A stretch of 64,000 bases of DNA, taken from NCBI GenBank assembly GCA_035528575.1, contig DATKYK010000036.1:62001-126000 (forward strand). Direction: 5' to 3'. The notes under the pieces are model-generated. The model did no database searches, was not told where the DNA came from, and saw nothing but the letters and a program-made list of their open reading frames with translations. Position numbers and translations under genes: made by a program. Numbering within the stretch: position 1 is the stretch's first letter; each line of letters begins with the position of its first letter. Positions 41,881-49,107 of this stretch are shown here, piece by piece. The DNA is from Dehalococcoidia bacterium. Its GTDB lineage: Bacteria > Chloroflexota > Dehalococcoidia > E44-bin15.

Positions 41881-43862
41881 AGTGATGTTACCTGGGCCAG
41901 TAATTGTTGCTGGGTGAAGCCACGTAGGTCAGCGGCCCCAAAACGGCAACTGGCAACACACAGGCCACAGCCCTTGCACATGGTCTCATTAACTACCGCG
42001 ATGGTACGGCCATCCCGGGTGACCTGGGTGTCGATAGCATTGAAGGGGCATACCTGGGTGCAGAGAAGACAGCCACTACACTTCATAGGATCGATAGTGG
42101 CTACCATGGGATCAGTGGTCAGGACATCCTGGCTAAAGAGAGCTGTGACTTTAGCAGCGGCACTGCCACCTTGGGCGACGCTTTCCGGGATATCCCGTGG
42201 GCCGACACAGGAGCCAGCGAGAAATATGCCATCGGTGTTAGTTTCCACCGGGCGTAGCTTGGGGTGCGCCTCGATGAAGAAGTTATAGGTGTCGTAGCTG
42301 ATATTAAGTCTCTGGGCCAGGTCGGCAGCGCCAATGCTGGGCTCCATCCCTGTGGCGAGCACGACTAGATCAGCGGCAATCTCTACCGGTCGCCCGATGA
42401 GAGAGTCCTCGCCTAATACTATTAGCTTCTTGCCTTCCTCGTAGATTTTGGATACTCGACCACGCAGGTATATGGTGCCATACTCCTCCTGAGCGCGCCG
42501 GGAAAACTCATCGAAATCCTTGCCCCCTGCCCTAATATCGATATAGAAATTATAGCACTGCACATCGGGGTCATGCTCTTTGAGCATGATGGCCTGTTTT
42601 GCCATATACATACAGCAGACCTTGCTGCAGTAGGGCCGTCCCTTCTGTTCGTCCCGCGAGCCCACGCAGCTTACAAAGACCACCGTCTTCGGTGGCAGCC
42701 CGTCAGAGGGGCGGATTACCTCCCCATCGGTGGGGCCCGAGGCGCTTAGCAGTCTCTCTAGGTGCAGGCCGGTGATGACATCGGGATACCTGCCGCTTCC
42801 GTATTCATGGTAGACACTGTGGTCGAAGGTCTGATAGCCGGTAGCAACGATAATGGTACCAAACCTCTCCGAGATGACTTGGTCTTCCTGCTCGTAATCG
42901 ATGGCACTTACCGGGCAGAGCTGCTGGCAGATATTGCAGTCGGGTAATTCCTTGCCCTCTTCCTTGGCTTTCAGGTAATTGAAATGGGCACAGTGCTCGG
43001 TGTCGATGACCGGCTTGAGCGGGACCGCCTGGGGGAAGGGGACGTAGATTGCGCTGCGTTTCCCCATCTCCAAGTTAAACTCCGATGGTGCTCGCTCCGG
43101 GCACTTTTGCCAGCAGGTGCCACAGCCAGTGCATTTGGTATGGTCTACCCTCCTCGCTTTCTGCAGGATGTTTACTTCGAAATTACCCACAAAGCCCCTT
43201 ACATCCTGTACCTCAGCATAGGTGAGGAGGGTGATATTGGGTTGCTGCGCCACATCGACCATTTTGGGGGCGAGAATACAGGCCGAGCAGTCCAGGGTGG
43301 GAAATGTCTTATCCAGCTGAGCCATGCGCCCCCCAATGCTAGGTTCACGCTCTACTAAGACTACCTCGTAGTCGGCATTGGCGATGTCCAGGGCTGCCTG
43401 GATCCCGGCGATGCCACCCCCGATGACAAGTGCTCGTTTGGTGACCCCAACCTGCCCGGGGGAAAGGGGTTCAAGGGCGGCAACCTTGGCTACTGCCATC
43501 CGGATCAGTTCGATAGCCTTTTCGGTGGCTGCTTCCTTATCATCCCCGTGTACCCAGCTGCAATGCTCTCGTATATTGGCTATCTCTAGAAGGTAGGGAT
43601 TAATACCCGCTGAGGCAACGGTTTTGCGGAAGGTATTCTCGTGCATTCGGGGTGAGCAGCTGCCAATAACCACCCGATCCAGCCGATTCTCAATTATGGC
43701 ATCGTGGATGGATGCCTGCCCTGGTTCACTGCAGGTATAGGTATTATCATCGATAAAGGTTACCATTGGCATGCTCTTGGCAGCCTCTAGCACTTTGGAG
43801 ACATCCACCGTGCCGCCGATGTTGGTTCCACAGTGGCATATAAAAACCCCGGTCCTAGCCAT
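41871..43862 (-). CDS. hdrA: HdrA, FAD-containing electron-bifurcating heterodisulfide-reductase subunit
   Basis: 663 residues. N-terminal Cys domain (FICHCGTNIGG, CSEPGQ, CSPRMHENTF); FAD fold ALVIGGGIAGIQAALDIANA with EREPSIGGRMAQL and the Cys-rich TLDCSACILAPKM; inserted ferredoxin CTGCGTCWQKCP with more Cys (CNICQQLCPVSAIDYE); second FAD contact AGSCVGPRDIPES; C-terminal two 4Fe-4S sites CSGCLLCTQVCPFNAID and CKGCGLCVASCRFG. HdrA is where electrons from MvhD split to ferredoxin and to HdrBC. In a bacterium the HdrBC acceptor is not CoM-S-S-CoB and remains unknown. Overlaps hdrB by 8 bases and mvhD by 10. Confidence 0.94.
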   Translation of the reverse strand: MARTGVFICHCGTNIGGTVDVSKVLEAAKSMPMVTFIDDNTYTCSEPGQASIHDAIIENRLDRVVIGSCSPRMHENTFRKTVASAGINPYLLEIANIREHCSWVHGDDKEAATEKAIELIRMAVAKVAALEPLSPGQVGVTKRALVIGGGIAGIQAALDIANADYEVVLVEREPSIGGRMAQLDKTFPTLDCSACILAPKMVDVAQQPNITLLTYAEVQDVRGFVGNFEVNILQKARRVDHTKCTGCGTCWQKCPERAPSEFNLEMGKRSAIYVPFPQAVPLKPVIDTEHCAHFNYLKAKEEGKELPDCNICQQLCPVSAIDYEQEDQVISERFGTIIVATGYQTFDHSVYHEYGSGRYPDVITGLHLERLLSASGPTDGEVIRPSDGLPPKTVVFVSCVGSRDEQKGRPYCSKVCCMYMAKQAIMLKEHDPDVQCYNFYIDIRAGGKDFDEFSRRAQEEYGTIYLRGRVSKIYEEGKKLIVLGEDSLIGRPVEIAADLVVLATGMEPSIGAADLAQRLNISYDTYNFFIEAHPKLRPVETNTDGIFLAGSCVGPRDIPESVAQGGSAAAKVTALFSQDVLTTDPMVATIDPMKCSGCLLCTQVCPFNAIDTQVTRDGRTIAVVNETMCKGCGLCVASCRFGAADLRGFTQQQLLAQVTSLWQ

Positions 43863-44754
43863 GGCTAACCTCTGCTATAGCGATTCCTTCATCTGCCAGT
43901 CCCTTATCTCTAAGCATGGGTAGTGGGCTGGTGAAGTGCTTGTCGAGGAGCAGTTGCTTGGGCGAGAAGCCCAGGGCAAGCCCCACAAGCTGGGTGAAGT
44001 AAAGCACCGGCAACTCAAACTCATCGCTATATTTCTTTTTCATATCCTTCTGGTAGGCGTCCAGGTTGTTATGGCACATGGGGCAAGCCACCGCCACACA
44101 GTCGGCACCTGCCTGCTTTGCCTGGGAGAGTATGCGATGTGAAAGCTTTAACACCATTTCAGGTTTGGTGATAGGCAGGCTGGCACCGCAGCACTCTGTC
44201 TTAAAACCCCAGTCCACAGTTACAGCGCCCAGCCTCTCCATCAGCCGATCCATAATCTGAGGGTCCTCAACATCATCTAGATCGACTATTTCGCGGGGGC
44301 GAACCAGCAGGCAACCGTAGTAACAGGCAATCTTCAAGCTGCCGAGCGGTCTGCTCGGGGTTATGGCATCCCTTTTCTCGTATAAGACTTTAAGCAGGTG
44401 AAAAACCTCGGTGGTATTGTGAAACTCATTACCGAGAAGGTTATTAATCAAATCCAGCTTTTCTTTGTCTATTAGTGCGTGGGCAGCATGCTTCAAACGT
44501 GAGAAGCACAGGGCACAGGCAGCCACTATGGGAAGCCCCATTTTCTCCGCCTTCTGTAGGTCACGGGCGGGTAGGGCGATGCTTAAAAGTTCATTGATGG
44601 TATGAGCTGAGGAGGCTCCACAGCAGGTCCAATCCTCCAGTTCCTGCAGTTTAAGTCCCAACTTCGCACATACCAAACGGGCCGATACGTCGTACTCCTT
44701 TTCTGTGGAGTGCAGGGTACAGCCGGGATAATATGCGAAGGTATCCGGTATCAT
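43855..44754 (-). CDS. hdrB: HdrB, CCG-domain catalytic subunit
   Basis: 299 residues with two CCG domains, each ligating a noncubane 4Fe-4S cluster: YYPGCTLHSTEKEY ... WTCCGASSAHT with CALCF, and YYGCLLVRP ... TECCGASLPI with CPMCHNNLD. All Cys of both motifs are there. It would cleave a disulfide or reduce another acceptor using electrons from HdrA through HdrC. Overlaps hdrC by 4 bases. Usual length. Confidence 0.93.
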   Translation of the reverse strand: MIPDTFAYYPGCTLHSTEKEYDVSARLVCAKLGLKLQELEDWTCCGASSAHTINELLSIALPARDLQKAEKMGLPIVAACALCFSRLKHAAHALIDKEKLDLINNLLGNEFHNTTEVFHLLKVLYEKRDAITPSRPLGSLKIACYYGCLLVRPREIVDLDDVEDPQIMDRLMERLGAVTVDWGFKTECCGASLPITKPEMVLKLSHRILSQAKQAGADCVAVACPMCHNNLDAYQKDMKKKYSDEFELPVLYFTQLVGLALGFSPKQLLLDKHFTSPLPMLRDKGLADEGIAIAEVSHG

Positions 44755-45338
44755 TCTGCATCCCTTTTATGAGGCTCATTCTCCATGGCCTTTACCTTGG
44801 CGGATAGATTTCTAATTTCAGCAGCCCCTTTAACCCTGGGTGGCAAAACGGGTGCTTTGCCCCTTGCGAACATAGCTGGCAGCGTCGTGATTTTGGCGAA
44901 AGGTTGTCTGCTCAGCAAATTGTATGAAACACCGAGAGAAAGCTCATGGATACGGCCGAAGCGCTGGATAATGACGAGGAAGAGCCTGTGGAAGAGTTCG
45001 ATGCCTTTTTCAGCCGGTTTGCTTTTCTCAGCAGCAGCAAGCAACCGCAGCGATTCCATCACCCGGGCAATATCTATCTCGTTGGGGCAGCGGGCGGAGC
45101 AGGTCTGGCAGGAGATACAGAGCCATATAGTAGAGCTCTCCAGGACTCTCTCCTTTAGTCCGAGCTGTATGGCCCGCATAACCTGGCGCGGGCCCATGTC
45201 CATGACGTAGGACGCGGGACATCCGGCGCTACATTTTCCGCACTGGTAACAGCGCAGCACCTTCTGCCCGCTTCGGCTTTCTACAAAATTCTGCAGTTCA
45301 CTTGAGGGCGAAGGGTTAATCGCATCAGTTATACTCAT
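44751..45338 (-). CDS. hdrC: HdrC, two 4Fe-4S ferredoxin subunit
   Basis: 195 residues with CYQCGKCSAGCP and CISCQTCSARCP, the two 4Fe-4S sites of HdrC, and no transmembrane segment, so it belongs to the cytosolic HdrABC type and not HdrDE. It hands electrons from HdrA to HdrB. The gene starts ATG 45338, first of the second part of the cluster, 460 bases after mvhA. Confidence 0.92.
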   Translation of the reverse strand: MSITDAINPSPSSELQNFVESRSGQKVLRCYQCGKCSAGCPASYVMDMGPRQVMRAIQLGLKERVLESSTIWLCISCQTCSARCPNEIDIARVMESLRLLAAAEKSKPAEKGIELFHRLFLVIIQRFGRIHELSLGVSYNLLSRQPFAKITTLPAMFARGKAPVLPPRVKGAAEIRNLSAKVKAMENEPHKRDAE

Positions 45339-45490
45339 TCAGTTCGACTCGTAAATGGATATGCTTTAGCCAAAACGACACCGGCTAATCCAACCCCTTA
45401 AACTTGCCTCTGTTACACAATTACAGCGTGGTGAAGGAAAGTCCTTCGTTGAGCGCGCGGTAGCGGTAATCGCTAGCAAGCGGAGAAAGA

Positions 45491-45730
45491 TCATAGCTCT
45501 ATATAACGTCTCACTGCCTTTGGTATAGTCTTCAAAATATTATTGCACTCCTTTGGACAGAGATAGCAAACATAGTTGTATATTGTAAATAGGGGGTTCT
45601 TCTCATAGTTTTCAACATCGCTATTTATTATCTGCCGGGAGGCCTACTCGGGGACCAAAGGAAGGCAAGCAATCGCAGCATCGCTGTACTTAATGTCCTC
45701 TCCCGCAGGGCACGATTTCCGACAGGGAGG
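45491..45730 (-). pseudogene. Degraded GltD-like N-terminal iron-sulfur domain
   Basis: One minus-strand frame of 80 codons reads PPCRKSCPAGEDIKYSDAAI, an in-frame TAG, then NPLFTIYNYVCYLCPKECN. This matches the CxxxCPxGxDI ... NPFP..GRVCP..CE pattern of the GltD-type Fer4_20 domain, interrupted by one stop. It has no start codon and fills the gap between mvhA and hdrC. The remainder of 45339-45797 shows no gene. Confidence 0.55.
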
Positions 45731-45797
45731 TAGAGATATCTATCCAGTGTTCGTAAAATACTTCCTCAACACGCTCTCTTATTCCCCGCTCTCCTCT

Positions 45798-47261
45798 CTA
45801 TTGGCCTCTGCGTAATCTCTTCACCAAGTCCCCTTGGGAGTCATATATATTTAGCTCAAGGGGCATCCTCCCCGGCAGTGAATGGGTGGCGCAGGCGTGA
45901 CAGGGGTCATAGGCGCGGAAGCCCATCTCGATCATGTTGAGGATCCCCTCGGGGACCTCGCCCTTGTGGATCAGCAACTTGGCTGCTTTTTCCACCGACA
46001 TGTTAATCGCCGCCGAGTTATTTTGCGTGGCTACGATCAGGTTGCACTTGGTAATGATTCCCTTGTCATCGGTTTCATAGTGGTGGATCAGGGTTCCTCG
46101 CGGCGCCTCCACTATACCCACTCCCTCTTTGGGGGTCTGGGTGGGCAGGTTTACGATGTCGGGAGAGGTTATCTCGGGGTCATTTGCCAGTTGCTGCACC
46201 CGTTCAGCGGCGTATAGCGCCTCCACCAGTCGGGCCCAGTGGAACGCAAGGGTATTGTGAACCGGCTTGCCGCCTAATGTGGAAAACAGCTTTTCATAGG
46301 CCTCCTGAGCCAGCGGCGTGGCCATGCCGTCGGCGACATTGAGGCGGGCGAGTGGAGCCACTCGAAAGACACCGCTGTCCTCCCCATCCACGAATCCCTT
46401 CCATCCGACATCCTTTAGGAAAGAAAATCTCACGTAGGTCCAGGGCTCAGCGTGCTCCCTGATGTGACTTAAGTATTCCTGTGGCTTGAACTTGGCGAAC
46501 TCTTTGCCGTTCGGGTCCACAACGCGGATATCGCCGTCGTAGAAGTTCACCTTGTTATTCGCATCCACCATCCCCATGTAATATGTTCGGTGCTTATAGA
46601 CATCCCCGGTGACCAGGTCAACATAGTCTTTATTTCCAAGCACGATATCATCGAAAAGCTTAAGTGCGAATTGGCAGAACTCAACGCCGTAGTCCCCGGC
46701 TTCAATGATGGTCTTCTTTTCATCCTCACTGATTCCCTTTGATACGCCACCGGGCAGGCCGCAGGTGGGGGAGACTGGCTTGCCACCGATTATACGCAGA
46801 ACGTTGCGCATCCTTTTTCTTACCTCGATGACCTTGCCGCCGGCTTCCATTCCCGCCTTGGCAATGACACCGAGTATATTCCTCTCCCCCGCAGGCGCGG
46901 TGGGGCCGACAACGAAGTCGGGGCCGCCGAGGAAGAAGAAGTTCAGTATGTGGTCCTCGCACTGGAAGGCGTTATACATCAGCTCCCTTATCTTTTTCGC
47001 CGCCGAAGTCGGCTCCACTTTAAAGAGGTCGTCAAGGGCCTTGGTCCCCGCCATGTGGTGGGCGGTGGGACACACCCCGCAAATCATCGTGGTTATTCGG
47101 GGCACCTCCTCGGCGGGCCTTCCCTCACAGAACTTCTCGAAGCCACGAAGCTCTGGTATCTGAAGGTAAGCCCTAGCCACCTCGCCAGCATCATCGAGGA
47201 ATATCTCTATCTTGCCGTGGCCCTCAAGCCGGGTTATCGGATCTATGGTTATCTTTTTCAT
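45798..47261 (-). CDS. mvhA: [NiFe] hydrogenase large subunit (MvhA, group 3c-like)
   Basis: 487 residues. The nickel-iron site ligands are C61 and C64 (MICGVCPTAHH) and C454 and C457 (DPCHACATH). Twenty-seven residues follow His460 (SLPGRMPLELN...), the extension removed by the protease (34997). N-terminus KITIDPITRLEGHGKIEIFL is the L0 motif. It heterolytically splits or makes H2 in the cytosol, passing electrons to MvhG and MvhD. The L1 motif has Met instead of Arg before ICGVC. It follows mvhG by 21 bases. Confidence 0.95.
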   Translation of the reverse strand: MKKITIDPITRLEGHGKIEIFLDDAGEVARAYLQIPELRGFEKFCEGRPAEEVPRITTMICGVCPTAHHMAGTKALDDLFKVEPTSAAKKIRELMYNAFQCEDHILNFFFLGGPDFVVGPTAPAGERNILGVIAKAGMEAGGKVIEVRKRMRNVLRIIGGKPVSPTCGLPGGVSKGISEDEKKTIIEAGDYGVEFCQFALKLFDDIVLGNKDYVDLVTGDVYKHRTYYMGMVDANNKVNFYDGDIRVVDPNGKEFAKFKPQEYLSHIREHAEPWTYVRFSFLKDVGWKGFVDGEDSGVFRVAPLARLNVADGMATPLAQEAYEKLFSTLGGKPVHNTLAFHWARLVEALYAAERVQQLANDPEITSPDIVNLPTQTPKEGVGIVEAPRGTLIHHYETDDKGIITKCNLIVATQNNSAAINMSVEKAAKLLIHKGEVPEGILNMIEMGFRAYDPCHACATHSLPGRMPLELNIYDSQGDLVKRLRRGQ

Positions 47262-47282
47262 GCTATCTATAACTCCTCTGCC

Positions 47283-48260
47283 CTACATTCTCTTTCTTAC
47301 CAGAAGCGAAGCGGGGAGGCTAAACCTGTAGAATGTTCCCGCCGGGTCGGCAATCCCCTCGATCAACTTTGTGACACCTTCTTCCGTCATCTTTTCCTCC
47401 TCCTCAATCCCGAGAATGGAGACGATCATGGAAAGCCCTTTTGCCCCCTGGTCGGTAACGCCATCCACCGGGCCGAAGCAACCGCGGCATGGCTGGTTGG
47501 CTCTAATGCAGGTCTCCCCACACCCGGAACGGCTAGCCGGCCCCATGCAGATCAATCCCTGGTCAAGGAAGCATTTCTCCGGGTCAATCTTGATTTGCCA
47601 CGGCCGCTTTATCTCCTTGATCGACAGTTTATCCGGCCTTGAGTCCTTTCTCGGACAACTATCACACAGGGCTATATTCGGGGCAAGCACCGCCCCTTTC
47701 TCCGGGAGTTTTCCCTCGAGGATGGCGGTTACTGCGTTCATTATCAAATCCGGCGGCGGCGGACACCCCGGCAGGTAGTAATCTACGTCGATGGTCTGGT
47801 CCAGTGTTTTTACCGTATCGTAGAATTCGGGCAGGGTGAGCTCGCCAACATCAACCGTGGTCTTAACTTGTGGGGTGACTCCCTCCGGATTTTCCATGGT
47901 GGGGACTTCTATATATTGCCTTTGAAATATCGTCTCACGGTTCCAGAAGTTTGCCAGCCCCGGTATCCCGCCGAGATGGGCGCAGGCACCGAAGGCAACG
48001 ATAAGCCCGGATTTTTGTCTCAGCAGCTTTACCATCTCCTCCTGCTCTTCTGTCCTCACTGCCCCGTTGATAAAGCTCACCGCTATCTCGCCGTCGGCCA
48101 TCGCCTCGACATCCTTTCGCTTAAAGTCCAGTGCCACTGGCCATAGAACGATGTCAACGGCGTCCGCTACCTTGAGAATATCTTCATTGAGGTCAACCAC
48201 CGTCTCCTCACAGCCACCGCATGAAGCGCACCAGTAAAAAGCCACCTTCGGTTTAGCCAT
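47283..48260 (-). CDS. mvhG: [NiFe] hydrogenase small subunit (MvhG)
   Basis: 325 residues. No Tat signal, so cytosolic. Proximal 4Fe-4S: FYWCASCGGCEE, the conserved ACAHLGG, and PGCPPPPD. Further clusters: CDSCPRKD, CFLDQGLICMGP, CGETCIRANQPCRGCFGP. Carries electrons from the NiFe site to MvhD. Start ATG 48260, preceded by GGGGGTAGAA. First gene of the 21-kb cluster; a palindromic regulator site lies 42 bases upstream. Confidence 0.94.
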   Translation of the reverse strand: MAKPKVAFYWCASCGGCEETVVDLNEDILKVADAVDIVLWPVALDFKRKDVEAMADGEIAVSFINGAVRTEEQEEMVKLLRQKSGLIVAFGACAHLGGIPGLANFWNRETIFQRQYIEVPTMENPEGVTPQVKTTVDVGELTLPEFYDTVKTLDQTIDVDYYLPGCPPPPDLIMNAVTAILEGKLPEKGAVLAPNIALCDSCPRKDSRPDKLSIKEIKRPWQIKIDPEKCFLDQGLICMGPASRSGCGETCIRANQPCRGCFGPVDGVTDQGAKGLSMIVSILGIEEEEKMTEEGVTKLIEGIADPAGTFYRFSLPASLLVRKRM

Positions 48261-48301
48261 TTCTACCCCCTTTGTTATTTTAACAGTATAAAGGAAAGCC
48301 G

Positions 48302-48320
48302 TTGGTGATAAAAGTCACAA
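48302..48320 (-). promoter_or_regulatory. Rex- or Crp/Fnr-like operator upstream of the hydrogenase cluster
   Basis: On the minus strand TTGTGA-N6-TCACCA, followed by A. This differs by one base in the right arm from the Rex arms TTGTGA/TCACAA and also fits TGTGA-N6-TCAC of Crp/Fnr. Downstream on the minus strand are TATACT (48290-48285) and TAAAAT (48282-48277). With the latter as -10, the site would be centred near -41; with the former near -33. No regulator gene is nearby. Confidence 0.5.
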
Positions 48321-49107
48321 AAAACCGACACCCGAGAATAGCTCACGAAGTGGCGGTTCTACTACTATGTTGCGGAAGTGATAAACTACAGGCAACGCTT
48401 GTTGGATTGACTTGGTATTTTATAATTGACGCCTCGCTCAATTCATATTCTTCAGCAGCCAGCTTGCCTGCTCATGGCCTTTTGGCTGATAGGTCTATAC
48501 CGTGTTTAGGGCAAGATGCCTTTACCATCCTTGACTACCTTAATACTTAATAATAGATAAGCTTGTTAATTCATTTACATTCTAGCATTGTAGGCAGAAG
48601 TCGTCAATGCTACCCAATAATATAATATGGAACACCTTGAATGGTTTGCCGGCCCTACCGATGCCGGTCACAAAGTGAATAGTATGCTTTTTGTAGTTAA
48701 AGCGGTATTGAGGTAGGCTGTGGGGGATATAACAGGGGGGCCACCCATTATCGGGTAGCCCTCTATAATCTGCCTGGCTGGGCTTTTTAGCTCACACTTT
48801 CTTCAAACTAAGAGGTACATCTGAAAGAGGTTCTGTGTTTTTTGTAATATTAAGGAGAGAATTCAATGCTACTTTCCTAATACTCGTGAGTACGAGTTTG
48901 AGCCAGTAATCCCAAAAACCCATAGTGTAGTGCTTACAGCCGATAATTATAATCCATCGTATATATCCAATATATCCAAAATGCGATGCCAAGTGTTGGT
49001 GGCGTTAAATCTACGGCTCGCATTTTTCAGTTTTTATCACGGTGCACCTCCATTGATTTATGGACATCTGGACCATAGGTTTCAAATAGAGATTTAAATA
49101 AGTTTAC
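48321..49107. other. Intergenic region, no gene seen
   Basis: About 790 bases between mvhG upstream region and the exporter 3' end. A hairpin (GGGCCACCC / GGGTAGCCC-like) lies near 48738-48765. A 66-codon minus-strand frame at 48792 has no recognisable sequence. Nothing else is supported. Confidence 0.5.

Noticed and set aside
48792-48992. 66-codon minus frame in the intergenic region
   Set aside because: Low-complexity start, no ribosome site or family.
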